Assembly: GCA_944322715.1 (NCBI GenBank)
Contig: CALUPT010000005.1
Location: forward strand, 1-64,000
Origin: an uncultured Bacteroidales bacterium
Lineage (GTDB): Bacteria > Bacteroidota > Bacteroidia > Bacteroidales > UBA932
Direction of reading: 5' to 3'
Length of the DNA: 64,000 bases
The translations under genes were made by a program, and so were the position numbers. Positions within the stretch are counted from its first letter, which is position 1, and the number at the start of each line of letters is the position of its first letter. Positions 25,420 through 34,759 of this stretch are shown piece after piece. The notes under the pieces are model-generated. The model made no database searches and had not been told where the DNA came from. It worked only from the letters and a program-made list of their open reading frames with translations.

Positions 25420-26847
25420 CTACCAGCTGTCGGTACGGAAAGAAGATGCCGGAATCCCGTACAGATTGTACAGGGACGCGTCCGTACAGTTATGGAAACC
25501 GTAACGCACTGCGGCAGGCTCCGTCACTTCCGATGGACAGTACACTTCCACCGTATCCCAGCCGGACACCCTTGCCGTGGCCGGATGGAACACCTTGTCG
25601 GGACCGGCCACTTCAAATCCTGTCAGAAGATGTCCGAGAGGGGCAAGTCCGCCATCGGCATTGTTGAAATACACGAAGATCCTTCCCTGATTCACTTCCC
25701 AGGACCTGTACACCGGAGAATATGGATTGATGGTCTGCCTCCCGTATGTCTGATGCAGGGCCATAAGGGCAAGCCTCTCGCCGACCTGCCGTTTCTTTGC
25801 CGGATGGATGCAGTCGGAATCCCCTATGTCGAGGGTGACGGCCATGCCTGAATTCGGAATGTCTCCCCAACTGAGCATCTGCGCCTCCCTGAGAAGTGCG
25901 GAACTTATGCCGTTGTCTCCATCTCCATAACGGAAAGGCGCTATCTGCACGTAGAAGAACGGCATGTCGGGATTCTCCCACCTTTCCCTCATCATCCCCG
26001 CGTATGCGGACATGAGTTTCCTGTACTGTTCCGCCCTGCCGATGTTGGCCTCTCCCTGATACCAGATAAAGCCTTTGATGGTATATGGCAGAAGAGGCGC
26101 CACCATTGCATTATAGAGCTGTGTCGGCGTTCCCGACACATTCCCCTGCACCTCGCCCCTGTCTATGAACGAAAGGTCGAATTCAGGGAACCCCGCGGCT
26201 ATGGTCTCCCTGTCCATCCATGCCTCGATGGCTGTTCCGCCCCAGTCTGAAATTATAAGGCCCACAGGAACATCAAGCACTCTGTTGAGATACTGCCCGA
26301 AGAAATACGCGGTAGCGCTGGCCCATCTCACCGCATCCGGAGTATTCTCCTCCCATTTCGTCCCGCAGTCTTCCTGCGGAGTGACGGCAGTCGCCTTCCC
26401 GACAGTACAGAAGCGGATCGGCACGGCCGGATCAGCCCCCATTATTACATCCGCGCTTCCTTCCACGGGCTGGCAGTCGAATCCCCTGACCGGCATCTCC
26501 ATATTCGACTGTCCCGAACAGAACCACACTTCGCCGACAAGGACATTTTCCAGTACAAGTTTCTCCCCATCGCTTATCTCCACCGAATACGGGCCTCCGG
26601 CTGCAGGAGTGGCAACCGCCGCCATCCATTTCCCATCGGCATCGGCTGTCACCGTCACGGCCATCTTCTTGTCCCATGACGGCCGGATGGTCACTTTGGA
26701 CAAAGGTTCCGCCTTGCCCCATATCCTTGCATCCGTCTGCTGCTGGAGCACCATATTGTCCCCGAAGATTTGCGGGAGCGTCACTTTCGCCTCCGACATG
26801 GAGGCCGCCATACAGAGTACGGCAACCATCAAAACCGTTTTTTTCAT
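25420..26847 (-). CDS. Sialate O-acetylesterase-type SGNH hydrolase
   Basis: An exported esterase of about 475 residues with signal peptide ending near MSEA. It has an N-terminal beta domain (TLPQIFGDNMVLQQ, WGKAEPLSKVTI) and a SASA catalytic domain with WFCSGQSNMEMP (nucleophile Ser), GFIWYQGEANIG and DIGDSDCIHPAKKRQVGERL (Asp and His). This set is complete for the sialate 9-O-acetylesterase family, whose Bacteroidetes members also deacetylate plant and host glycans. The start at 26847 gives a good signal peptide; a longer frame to 26886 does not. It follows an alpha/beta hydrolase gene by about 40 bases on the same strand, so the two may form an esterase pair. Confidence 0.88.
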   Translation of the reverse strand: MKKTVLMVAVLCMAASMSEAKVTLPQIFGDNMVLQQQTDARIWGKAEPLSKVTIRPSWDKKMAVTVTADADGKWMAAVATPAAGGPYSVEISDGEKLVLENVLVGEVWFCSGQSNMEMPVRGFDCQPVEGSADVIMGADPAVPIRFCTVGKATAVTPQEDCGTKWEENTPDAVRWASATAYFFGQYLNRVLDVPVGLIISDWGGTAIEAWMDRETIAAGFPEFDLSFIDRGEVQGNVSGTPTQLYNAMVAPLLPYTIKGFIWYQGEANIGRAEQYRKLMSAYAGMMRERWENPDMPFFYVQIAPFRYGDGDNGISSALLREAQMLSWGDIPNSGMAVTLDIGDSDCIHPAKKRQVGERLALMALHQTYGRQTINPYSPVYRSWEVNQGRIFVYFNNADGGLAPLGHLLTGFEVAGPDKVFHPATARVSGWDTVEVYCPSEVTEPAAVRYGFHNCTDASLYNLYGIPASSFRTDSW

Positions 26848-26889
26848 AATATAGAACTGTTTACATATAATAACCTGTCTTGCCACGTA

Positions 26890-27825
26890 TCATTCCCTGC
26901 CGGGGGAAAGGTATTTCTCCATAAATTCATACCCTGCCTCCAAAGCGTATTCCGGAGGCCTGTGTCCCGATGCATGGTTCAGAAAACCGAGATTATCCGA
27001 AGCCCACGCCGGGCCGCCGTCCGCCGCCTTCTCCAGGGCCTGGCAGCTCGCATCATCGTCATATTTCCCCGCAATCAGGAAAAAAGGCCTGTATCCTGAA
27101 TATATCCACAGGTCGACATTGCAGAATCCGGCAGATTCCAGATCTCCGAGCCTTGCTCCCCAATACCAGGGATCATCCCAGTTGGTCTGTCCCCACAGAA
27201 GTCCGAAATCGCTCGCAAGTATCACTTTTATTCTGGGATCCGTACAGCCGGTATAAAAGGCTGTCTTTCCCCCCAGAGAATGTCCGGCTATACCTATCCT
27301 GTCATCATCCACCCTCGGATCGGCTTCCAGCAGATCGACCAGCAGTTCCGTATCGGCCACAAGTTTCCCTATTCCGCACCATTGAGGATAGTCATCCATC
27401 AGTGCATTCGCCGCATCCTCCCATCTCGAAAAGTCTCTCCGGTCCTTATCCGATTCAGGGCAATATGTCAGATGATAGGATTCGGCACTTATACACACGA
27501 AGCCCCTCCTGACAAGATGAAGCATCATTTCTATCCCGCGGTATCCCTCCTCGACATCGCCGGTTTCAGGATCGAACCCCAGCATTGCCTCAGGGAAATA
27601 GAACGGCACCACAACGGCAGGGCACAATTCATCCCCCACATCCTTCGGGAACGCCATTATCACCCTCTGCCATGTGTCGGGACCATTGCGCTGCAGCAGT
27701 ACCTCGATATCGAAGTCTTCAAAAGAATACTTCCTTACCGGTTCCGTATCGTGCACGAACTGATAGCAGTCAGGCACGGCAAGATACTGCAAGACTATGG
27801 AAAGGACCGACAAGAACTTGACCAT
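26890..27825 (-). CDS. Alpha/beta hydrolase, dienelactone-hydrolase-like
   Basis: A protein of about 311 residues with a hydrophobic N-terminus that may be a signal peptide. The nucleophile elbow is GIAGHSLGGKTAF, an Asp sits in ILASDFGLLWG or LIAGKYDDD, and the C-terminal His is in NHASGHRPPEY. This order fits the acetyl-xylan-esterase/dienelactone branch of alpha/beta hydrolases. Together with the sialate O-acetylesterase that follows, it suggests removal of ester decorations from a glycan, but the substrate is open. ATG 27825 is preferred to GTG 27828. The 42 bases between it and the pyrophosphatase gene upstream show no terminator. Confidence 0.78.
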   Translation of the reverse strand: MVKFLSVLSIVLQYLAVPDCYQFVHDTEPVRKYSFEDFDIEVLLQRNGPDTWQRVIMAFPKDVGDELCPAVVVPFYFPEAMLGFDPETGDVEEGYRGIEMMLHLVRRGFVCISAESYHLTYCPESDKDRRDFSRWEDAANALMDDYPQWCGIGKLVADTELLVDLLEADPRVDDDRIGIAGHSLGGKTAFYTGCTDPRIKVILASDFGLLWGQTNWDDPWYWGARLGDLESAGFCNVDLWIYSGYRPFFLIAGKYDDDASCQALEKAADGGPAWASDNLGFLNHASGHRPPEYALEAGYEFMEKYLSPGRE

Positions 27826-27867
27826 CACGATTCAAAGGCTGGACATTCGCAAGATCACGGCTTCGCG

Positions 27868-30066
27868 CTACAGCATGTTGACCCAGACCGTAAGGCCGGC
27901 CATGACAATGGACACCATGCTCATCAGTTTGATCAGTATGTTGAGGGAAGGACCGGATGTATCCTTGAACGGATCTCCGACAGTGTCGCCGACCACGGTA
28001 GCCTTGTGGCATTCGGAATTCTTGCCTCCGAGATTGCCTTCCTCCACATATTTCTTGGCATTGTCCCATGCCCCGCCCGAATTGGCCATGAAAATGGCAA
28101 GTACGAATCCGGAACCGAGACCTCCGATAAGAAGTCCCATCACGCCTGCGACACCGAGGACAAGCCCTACGGCCACAGGAACGATTATGGCTATAAGGGA
28201 TGGCAGCAGCATTTCCCTCTGCGCCCCCTTGGTGGAAATCTCCACGCATCTTGCATAGTCCGGAGTGGCCTCACGGGTGAGGATGCCCTTTATCTCGCGG
28301 AACTGCCTGCGCACCTCCGCCACCATCTTCTGGGCGGCCCTGCCGACCGCGTTCATAGTGAGACCGCAGAAAAGGAACGACATCATCGCCCCGATGAACA
28401 CGCCCGCAAGGACGGTAGGATTCATAAGATCCACATTGTAGTATGCCATGAGATCCGGTATGGTGGCCTGGCTGGCATCGATCAGTTCCCCTGCAGTATT
28501 GACTATCTGTTCTCCCATCCTGTTGAGGGCAATCTTGATCTCCTCAAGGTAGGATGCGAGAAGGGCCAGGGCAGTAAGGGCTGCCGAACCGATGGCAAAA
28601 CCCTTTCCGGTTGCAGCCGTAGTGTTTCCGAGCGCATCCAGCACATCTGTCCTGCGGCGCACCTCCGGATCCAGCTCGCTCATCTGTGCGTTACCTCCTG
28701 CATTGTCGGCTATAGGGCCGTATGCATCCGTGGCAAGGGTTATTCCGAGAGTCGAAAGCATGCCGACAGACGCGATTCCTATCCCGTAAAGACCGATACT
28801 GAGGTTCTCTGCAGAAAGCATGTTCTGCATATCGAAACCGATTGCGCAAAGATAGGAAAGGAGAATGGCTATGGCAATCGTAATGACCGGAATGGCAGTC
28901 GAAATCATTCCGAGGCCTATACCTGATATGATCACGGTCGCCGGTCCGGTCTCAGAACTGTGCGCGAGCTTCTGTGTCGGCCGGTAAGAGTGGGAGGTAT
29001 AGTATTCGGTCGACTGGCCTATGACTACGCCGGCTACAAGTCCGACAATGACAGAGAATGACACTCCGAGCCAGTTCGGTATCTGGAGAAGGTAGAGCAC
29101 CCCGAAAGTGGCTACGGCTATCAGCACCGAACTGAGGTTGGTTCCAAAGCCGAGAGACTTGAGCAGCTGGCTCATGCCGGCCTCTTCCTTTGTCCTGACG
29201 GTATATATCCCCAGGATGGACAGGAACACGCCTATGGCCGCGATGATCATCGGCGCGAACACCGCCTTCATCTGGACAGCCTCTCCTCCGGCATAGAAGG
29301 CCGAAGCTCCGAGGGCCGCCGTAGCAAGGATGGAGCCGCAATACGACTCGTAAAGATCTGCACCCATGCCTGCCACATCGCCCACATTGTCCCCCACATT
29401 GTCCGCAATGGTGGCCGGATTGCGCGGGTCATCCTCCGGGATTCCGGCCTCGACCTTCCCTACAAGGTCCGCCCCCACATCCGCCGCCTTGGTATATATT
29501 CCTCCGCCGACCCTTGCGAACAGGGCCTGGGTCGATGCTCCCATGCCGAACGTAAGCATGGTGGTAGTGATATAGACAAGTTTCTGCGCTCCGGTGGCAT
29601 CCACGAAGGTATCAAGAATGATATACCACAATGAAATGTCGAGCAGGCCGAGCCCTACTACCGTAAGCCCCATCACGGCTCCTGAACGGAACGCCAGCTT
29701 CAGACCGGAATTCAGGGATCTCTGGGTCGCATTGGCTGTCCTCGCCGATGCGTATGTGGCAGTCTTCATTCCGACGAAACCGGCAAGTCCGGAAAAGAAG
29801 CCTCCGGTAAGGAAGGCAAACGGCACCCACGGGTTCTGGATTCCGAACACAGCCAGTACGGCAAAGATTACGGCAAGAATGACAAAGACTATCGTCACTA
29901 CCTTGTACTGCTGCTTGAGATAGGCCATTGCGCCCTTTCTGACATACAGGGCAATTTCCTTCATTGTAACCGTCCCTTCACTTTCCTTCATCATCTGGCG
30001 GAAGAAAAGCCAGGCAAAAAACAGAGCCGCGACTGCTGCGGCCGGCACGAGATAAAACAGGTTCAT
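27868..30066 (-). CDS. hppA: Membrane-bound ion-pumping pyrophosphatase, K+-dependent type
   Basis: Integral membrane protein of 732 residues with about 16 transmembrane helices that hydrolyses pyrophosphate and pumps Na+ and/or H+ outward. It has the catalytic DVGADLVGKVEAGIPEDDPR region, the NVGDNVGDVAGMGADLYES segment and the second acidic cluster near VVGDTVGDPFKD. GNTTAATGKGFAIGSA has Ala (not Lys) at the position that separates K+-dependent from K+-independent enzymes, so K+ dependence is expected. Relatives in Bacteroidetes are Na+- or dual Na+,H+-pumping; which ion is used here cannot be settled by eye. It is probably transcribed from a promoter with TAAGTTTG at 30093-30100. Confidence 0.95.
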   Translation of the reverse strand: MNLFYLVPAAAVAALFFAWLFFRQMMKESEGTVTMKEIALYVRKGAMAYLKQQYKVVTIVFVILAVIFAVLAVFGIQNPWVPFAFLTGGFFSGLAGFVGMKTATYASARTANATQRSLNSGLKLAFRSGAVMGLTVVGLGLLDISLWYIILDTFVDATGAQKLVYITTTMLTFGMGASTQALFARVGGGIYTKAADVGADLVGKVEAGIPEDDPRNPATIADNVGDNVGDVAGMGADLYESYCGSILATAALGASAFYAGGEAVQMKAVFAPMIIAAIGVFLSILGIYTVRTKEEAGMSQLLKSLGFGTNLSSVLIAVATFGVLYLLQIPNWLGVSFSVIVGLVAGVVIGQSTEYYTSHSYRPTQKLAHSSETGPATVIISGIGLGMISTAIPVITIAIAILLSYLCAIGFDMQNMLSAENLSIGLYGIGIASVGMLSTLGITLATDAYGPIADNAGGNAQMSELDPEVRRRTDVLDALGNTTAATGKGFAIGSAALTALALLASYLEEIKIALNRMGEQIVNTAGELIDASQATIPDLMAYYNVDLMNPTVLAGVFIGAMMSFLFCGLTMNAVGRAAQKMVAEVRRQFREIKGILTREATPDYARCVEISTKGAQREMLLPSLIAIIVPVAVGLVLGVAGVMGLLIGGLGSGFVLAIFMANSGGAWDNAKKYVEEGNLGGKNSECHKATVVGDTVGDPFKDTSGPSLNILIKLMSMVSIVMAGLTVWVNML

Positions 30067-30092
30067 AGTCGTTAATTATGCGATTTATCTTA

Positions 30093-30100
30093 CAAACTTA
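30093..30100 (-). promoter_or_regulatory. -7 element for hppA
   Basis: On the minus strand the bases read TAAGTTTG, matching TAnnTTTG, 27 bases before the hppA start codon. A clear -33 box at the usual spacing is not present. Confidence 0.45.
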
Positions 30101-30125
30101 TCTATAATTTTTCAATTTTTCTTTA

Positions 30126-30133
30126 TAAATTTG
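30126..30133 (+). promoter_or_regulatory. -7 element for the nagB-PIG-L fusion gene
   Basis: TAAATTTG matches the consensus and lies 25 bases before the ATG at 30159. The surrounding 90-base gap is AT-rich and shared with the divergent hppA promoter. Confidence 0.5.
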
Positions 30134-30158
30134 TAGAATCCTTAAAATTTGTTCGGAA

Positions 30159-32075
30159 ATGAAACATTTTTCTTTACCAAAAGATGGAGGTCTCATAGAA
30201 AAGGATCTTCCGAAAGACATTCTCCACAGCTATGAAAAGATACCTGTAGAACTGTACCCTGAAGCCCAGGAGGCAAGCGTTGCCATTGCCGGGGAAATAA
30301 TCGGTGCGATAAAGAGTCACAAGGGCGGGAAGTTCAAACTCGGACTCACGACAGGGACATCCCCGATATATCTCTACAATGAGCTGGCGGCCAGATACAG
30401 GGCCGGAGAGGTTTCTTTTGCGGATGTGGAATTCTTCAGCATAGATGAATACTATCCGTTCTCTCCGGACGAAAGGCAGAGCCGCAACAGGAGGATTCAC
30501 GACGAGTTCCTGAGTCAGGTGGATGCAAAGGAAGAGAACATACATATTCCGGACGGGACTGTCAGCGAGGCCGAAATTTCCGAATGGTGCGCAAGTTTCG
30601 ACAAGGCGGCATCGGGCCTCGACATTCTGGTAATGGGAGTAGGGACAGAAGGACAGATAGGATTCAACGAGGTGGGCTCTTCGGAAAAGAGCAGGACCAG
30701 GACGATCCTCATGTCATACAGGACCAGGAAAATACAGGCGAAAAACTTCAACGGGGACATCAATTCCACTCCGCGCGCAGCCATCACAATGGGTATCGCG
30801 ACCATGATGTCGGCAAAAAGGATCATTCTGATGGCATGGGGAGAGGACAAGACCAGCGCCGTGCACAATGTCGTCGAAGGCCCGGTCACTCCGCTCTGCC
30901 CCGCATCGTTCCTCCAGAGGCACGAAAACATCTCCCTCTATGTCGATGAAAATGCAGGAAGCAACATAGCAAGGGTCGTAGCCCCGTGGCTTGTCGGACC
31001 TTGCGAATGGACTCCGAAATTCATCCGCAAGGCCGTGGTATGGCTCTGCGAGACTGTCCGCAAGCCTATCCTCAAGCTGACATATTCCGACTATATAGAA
31101 AACTCCCTCAGCGGGCTTCTCGAACAGGCCGGACCATACGACAAGATCAACATCGATGTGTTCAACGACCTGCAGCACACCATCACAGGCTGGCCGGGCG
31201 GAAAACCGAATGCGGACGACAGCACCAGACCGGTATCATCGGCTCCTTTCCCGAAAAGGGTGGTCATCTTCTCGCCTCATCCTGATGATGATGTGATCTC
31301 AATGGGCGGGACATTCATCAGGCTGGTACAGCAGGGTCACGATGTGCATGTGGCATACGAGACCTCAGGAAATGTCGCAGTGCATGACGATGTGGTCCTC
31401 CAGCACATGGACACAGCCCACGAACTCGGATTCGCCGATGAATTCGACAGGGTGAAGAAAATCGTGGAATCGAAGCGCCGCGGAGAACCGGAGCCGCGCG
31501 AACTGCTGAACATAAAGGGCGCCATCCGACGTGCGGAAGCAAGGGCGGCCGTCCGGTCTTTCGGACTGAACCCCGACACCAACGCACACTTCCTCAACCT
31601 GCCGTTCTACGAGACCGGAGGCATCAAGAAAGGGGAAAGGACACAGAAGGACATCGACATAATCATCGGCCTTCTCCGGAAAGTGAAGCCGCACCAGATC
31701 TATGTGGCAGGAGACCTCGCAGACCCTCACGGAACACACCGCGTCTGCACCGAGGCCGTGCTCGAAGCCCTGAACCAGCTCAAGGATGAAGCATGGCTCA
31801 AGGAATGCCATGTGTGGCTGTACAGGGGGGCTTGGATGGAATGGGAGCTCGGCAAGGTAGACATGGCCGTTCCGCTCAGTCCTGACGAACTGATAATGAA
31901 ACGCCACGCCATCTACCGCCACCTCTCGCAGAAGGACATAGTTCCTTTCCCGGGAGATGACAGCCGCGAATTCTGGCAGAGGGCGGAAGAAAGGACACAG
32001 AACACGGCCCGTCTCTACAACGAGCTGGGCATGGCGGAATACCAGGCCATCGAAGTGTTTGTCAAACTCTTCTGA
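30159..32075 (+). CDS. Glucosamine-6-phosphate deaminase-like/PIG-L deacetylase fusion
   Basis: A 638-residue cytoplasmic fusion known from Bacteroidetes. Residues about 20-300 are a NagB-like isomerase/deaminase with LGLTTGTSPIYLYNEL, FFSIDEYYPF and GVGTEGQIGFNEVG; the usual GHIAFNE is altered to GQIGFNE, so the catalytic His of classical NagB is Gln. Residues about 375-610 are a PIG-L/LmbE zinc deacetylase with FSPHPDDDVISMGG and GDLADPHGTHRVC. The combination suggests deacetylation plus deamination of an amino-sugar phosphate, but the changed His means that the deaminase activity should not be assumed. It stands apart from the nag operon at the left end and has its own promoter. Confidence 0.88.
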   Translation: MKHFSLPKDGGLIEKDLPKDILHSYEKIPVELYPEAQEASVAIAGEIIGAIKSHKGGKFKLGLTTGTSPIYLYNELAARYRAGEVSFADVEFFSIDEYYPFSPDERQSRNRRIHDEFLSQVDAKEENIHIPDGTVSEAEISEWCASFDKAASGLDILVMGVGTEGQIGFNEVGSSEKSRTRTILMSYRTRKIQAKNFNGDINSTPRAAITMGIATMMSAKRIILMAWGEDKTSAVHNVVEGPVTPLCPASFLQRHENISLYVDENAGSNIARVVAPWLVGPCEWTPKFIRKAVVWLCETVRKPILKLTYSDYIENSLSGLLEQAGPYDKINIDVFNDLQHTITGWPGGKPNADDSTRPVSSAPFPKRVVIFSPHPDDDVISMGGTFIRLVQQGHDVHVAYETSGNVAVHDDVVLQHMDTAHELGFADEFDRVKKIVESKRRGEPEPRELLNIKGAIRRAEARAAVRSFGLNPDTNAHFLNLPFYETGGIKKGERTQKDIDIIIGLLRKVKPHQIYVAGDLADPHGTHRVCTEAVLEALNQLKDEAWLKECHVWLYRGAWMEWELGKVDMAVPLSPDELIMKRHAIYRHLSQKDIVPFPGDDSREFWQRAEERTQNTARLYNELGMAEYQAIEVFVKLF

Positions 32076-32089
32076 GAAACGGTTGCGAC

Positions 32090-33691
32090 ATGACAAGAAA
32101 AATCCTGACAGCCTTGCTCGCACTGCTGTGCGCAGGAGCGGCATTGGCCCCGGAACTTGCGGCCAAACGCGATCCGCACAGGGGAAATCCGGCAAACAAA
32201 TACAAGGAACCGTTTCACGAGGTATTCGACATAAACACGTCGGAGTCCGGCACCGATTCCGAAATCATATTCTCAAAGGACGGGCATGCCGTCATTTGCG
32301 CAAATCATGACGGACAGCGGCAGAATTTCTACTACACCTATACCATCGGCAAGGGCAGAATATTTCTGAAAGGAGCCTGCATCATAGCGTTCGATGGCAA
32401 GACGTGGAGGAAACTTCCCGGCGTTCCGGAAGACATCGGACTGACACTGACCGATTCCCGCAGGCCTGAATACGTGATGAGCGGTACGGGCGGCAAATCG
32501 GGCGTCACATACAGGGTCAGTTATCTTGAGAAGCCAAAACACTCATTCATGTCGTATGATGAAGACTGGATCGTCAGGTTTTGTGCGGGCGGTTTTCTCG
32601 ACAATCCGCAGGACGTATGGAAAGTCACTGATCCCGATGGCGTCAAAGCCGTCAACAGCGAAGGCGGCAAAGAAACCGCGTTCGGGCATGGAGACATAAT
32701 AATAGGCAGTCCCGATGAAAAGGACGGCAGATACATCGCCATCGACTATATAAAGGGCAGGAAACTGTATGTCGAAAAATCAGGAGTTGAAAACTTAGGT
32801 TCGAAAGACGCCGTAGACTCGTATCTTTGGGAGAATGCCAAATCCGTAATAAATTTTTCGAAGTGGGATTCCTCCCTGCGCTTCGATGAATGGGACGAAG
32901 ATACGGCCGGCTGGTTCAACGGATGGCGTGCAGGACGCAAGTCTTTCTGGATTCTGTTCGCCCTCCTTGTCGCAGCGGCTGTCCTGTATGTGCTCAACAG
33001 GATTGATTACGATCCGCAATCCTTCTTCCCGGATACCCTGTACTATGCGACCACAGGAGTGCTCATGGCCCTTACCGTTGTGGAAGTATGGTACATAATC
33101 TCGCTTCAACGGGATGTGCTGTGGATTGTCTTCGATGTGGGAATCATAGGTTTTCTGACATTTCCGGTACTTGCCCTCCTGCTTGTGCTGCAGCTGCTGC
33201 TGATACACATGACGGAAATCAATTTGGTAGCATACAACGGCACTTATTCATGGTTCCCTAAAAAAATCGAATGGATAATCGGCTTTATCGTAATGGGATC
33301 TGCAACGGGCATGATGGTTACCGGAAATCTCCTGGCCGGCCTCGGCGGCTATGCACTGCTGACAGCCGCCGGACTTCCGACCACCATAAACTATGTCAGG
33401 CATTCCAACGGGAACTGTTCCATGCTTCCGTTCATGCTGCTGTGCTATCCTGTGACATACCTCCTTTTCCTTGTCTACATAGTTTTGCAGATAGCAGGGG
33501 CGGTGGCTTCGATAGAAGCCCCGTATAACCCCAACACATGCACTGTCAGGGATGGAAACGGGAATCTGGTGAATCTGACCCCGGATTCAAACGGAAGATT
33601 GATGGGCAACGACGGACGTGAATATCACGGGACAGCGGGAAGCGGATTCATGCCCGATCATCCGAGAGACAACGAGGGCCCTTATTATTAA
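32090..33691 (+). CDS. Exported multi-pass membrane protein of unknown function
   Basis: I do not recognise this 533-residue protein. It has a signal peptide (ending near LAPELAA), a soluble N-terminal region of about 260 residues that would face the periplasm, then about six hydrophobic segments starting near residue 285 (SFWILFALLVAAAVLYVL, YYATTGVLMALTVVEVWYII and later ones). A polar Gly/Asn/Asp-rich tail follows (GNGNLVNLTPDSNGRLMGND). The periplasmic part has alternating strands and paired aromatic positions but no catalytic motif I can name. It starts 14 bases after the NagB-PIG-L fusion stop, so the two are probably co-transcribed, and its stop overlaps that of asd by four bases on the opposite strand. 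Confidence 0.75.
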   Translation: MTRKILTALLALLCAGAALAPELAAKRDPHRGNPANKYKEPFHEVFDINTSESGTDSEIIFSKDGHAVICANHDGQRQNFYYTYTIGKGRIFLKGACIIAFDGKTWRKLPGVPEDIGLTLTDSRRPEYVMSGTGGKSGVTYRVSYLEKPKHSFMSYDEDWIVRFCAGGFLDNPQDVWKVTDPDGVKAVNSEGGKETAFGHGDIIIGSPDEKDGRYIAIDYIKGRKLYVEKSGVENLGSKDAVDSYLWENAKSVINFSKWDSSLRFDEWDEDTAGWFNGWRAGRKSFWILFALLVAAAVLYVLNRIDYDPQSFFPDTLYYATTGVLMALTVVEVWYIISLQRDVLWIVFDVGIIGFLTFPVLALLLVLQLLLIHMTEINLVAYNGTYSWFPKKIEWIIGFIVMGSATGMMVTGNLLAGLGGYALLTAAGLPTTINYVRHSNGNCSMLPFMLLCYPVTYLLFLVYIVLQIAGAVASIEAPYNPNTCTVRDGNGNLVNLTPDSNGRLMGNDGREYHGTAGSGFMPDHPRDNEGPYY

Positions 33692-34704
33692 AAGTCCTTA
33701 TCATTGGGAAGGAGACCCTTGACGATGAGAAGCTGGGCTATCTGAACGGCATTGGTAGCGGCGCCCTTGCGGAGGTTGTCTGCAACGCACCAGAGGTTCA
33801 GTCCGTACTTCACCGACGGATCGCGGCGGATACGTCCCACGAAGACCTCGTCCTTGCCCCATGCGAAAAGCGGCATCGGATAGATATTGTTCGCAGGATC
33901 ATCCTGCACGACCACTCCGGGCATTTCCGCCATGAGCCTGCGCACATCCTCAAGCGTGAAGTCTCTCTCGAACTCGAGGTTGACAGACTCCGAATGTCCG
34001 CCCTGGACAGGGACACGGACCGTGGTAGGAGAAACGGCTATCGTCTCATCACGGAGAATCTTATGCGTCTCGTTGACCATCTTCATCTCCTCCTTGGTAT
34101 ATCCGTTCTCGAGGAACGAATCGATATGAGGCAGGATGTTCTGGTCAATAGGATAAGGATATACTGCAGGATATTCTCCCCACTTCTTCCCGCTGCGCTC
34201 CGCCTGCATCTGGTCCAGAGCCTTGTAGCCGGTCCCTGTCACGGACTGGTAGGTGGAGACGACTATCCTCCTGATCCCGTATGCCTTGTGAAGCGGTGCA
34301 ATCGGCATCAGCATCTGGATGGTGGAGCAGTTGGGATTGGCGATTATGTAGTCATCCGCAGTCAGCACATCACCGTTGATTTCAGGAACGACCAGTTTCT
34401 TGGACGGATCCATTCTCCAGCATGAGGAATTGTCCACCACGCGGCAGCCCACGGCCGCGAATTTCGGGGCGAGTTCCTTTGATGCTCCTGCGCCTGCGGA
34501 GAACAGGGCGAGGTCAGGACGGGCCGCAATGGCATCATCGGCGCTCACTACAGGATATTCCTTGCCGCGATATGTAATCTTGCGGCCTACCGATTTCGCC
34601 GATGCTACAGGATAGAGTTCGGTTACGGGGAAATCCCTTTCCGCCAGGACTTCCAGCATTCTTGTGCCCACCAGGCCGGTGGCGCCTACTACTGCAACTT
34701 TCAT
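33688..34704 (-). CDS. asd: Aspartate-semialdehyde dehydrogenase
   Basis: Reduces aspartyl-4-phosphate to aspartate-4-semialdehyde for lysine, threonine, methionine and diaminopimelate synthesis. The 338 residues include the NADP-binding start VAVVGATGLVGTRMLEVL, the catalytic Cys in NPNCSTIQM and GGHSESVNLEFE. Length and order are normal. The start codon lies inside a perfect 21-base inverted repeat (34696-34716 with 34739-34759), so in the mRNA the ATG would be paired if the upstream arm is transcribed. The metY and metX genes follow upstream on the same strand, separated by a repeat-rich region of about 300 bases. It converges with the membrane protein gene, with overlapping stops. Confidence 0.95.
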   Translation of the reverse strand: MKVAVVGATGLVGTRMLEVLAERDFPVTELYPVASAKSVGRKITYRGKEYPVVSADDAIAARPDLALFSAGAGASKELAPKFAAVGCRVVDNSSCWRMDPSKKLVVPEINGDVLTADDYIIANPNCSTIQMLMPIAPLHKAYGIRRIVVSTYQSVTGTGYKALDQMQAERSGKKWGEYPAVYPYPIDQNILPHIDSFLENGYTKEEMKMVNETHKILRDETIAVSPTTVRVPVQGGHSESVNLEFERDFTLEDVRRLMAEMPGVVVQDDPANNIYPMPLFAWGKDEVFVGRIRRDPSVKYGLNLWCVADNLRKGAATNAVQIAQLLIVKGLLPNDKDF

Positions 34705-34759
34705 AATATGACTTCTTTTTTAAACATTATTCATCTGTAGAAGTCATATTATGAAAGTT
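34696..34759. repeat. Perfect 21-bp inverted repeat over the asd start codon
   Basis: The arm 34696-34716 (AACTTTCATAATATGACTTCT) is the exact reverse complement of 34739-34759, with a 22-base loop. The left arm contains the asd start codon and first codons; the right arm is therefore an inverted copy of the 5' end of asd. In RNA read from upstream, the hairpin would sequester the asd start. Confidence 0.9.

Noticed and set aside
27280..28926. Long plus-strand open frame (548 residues) opposite the pyrophosphatase and alpha/beta hydrolase genes
   Set aside because: It is antisense to two well-recognised genes, has a His/Arg-rich composition typical of shadow frames, and no motif.
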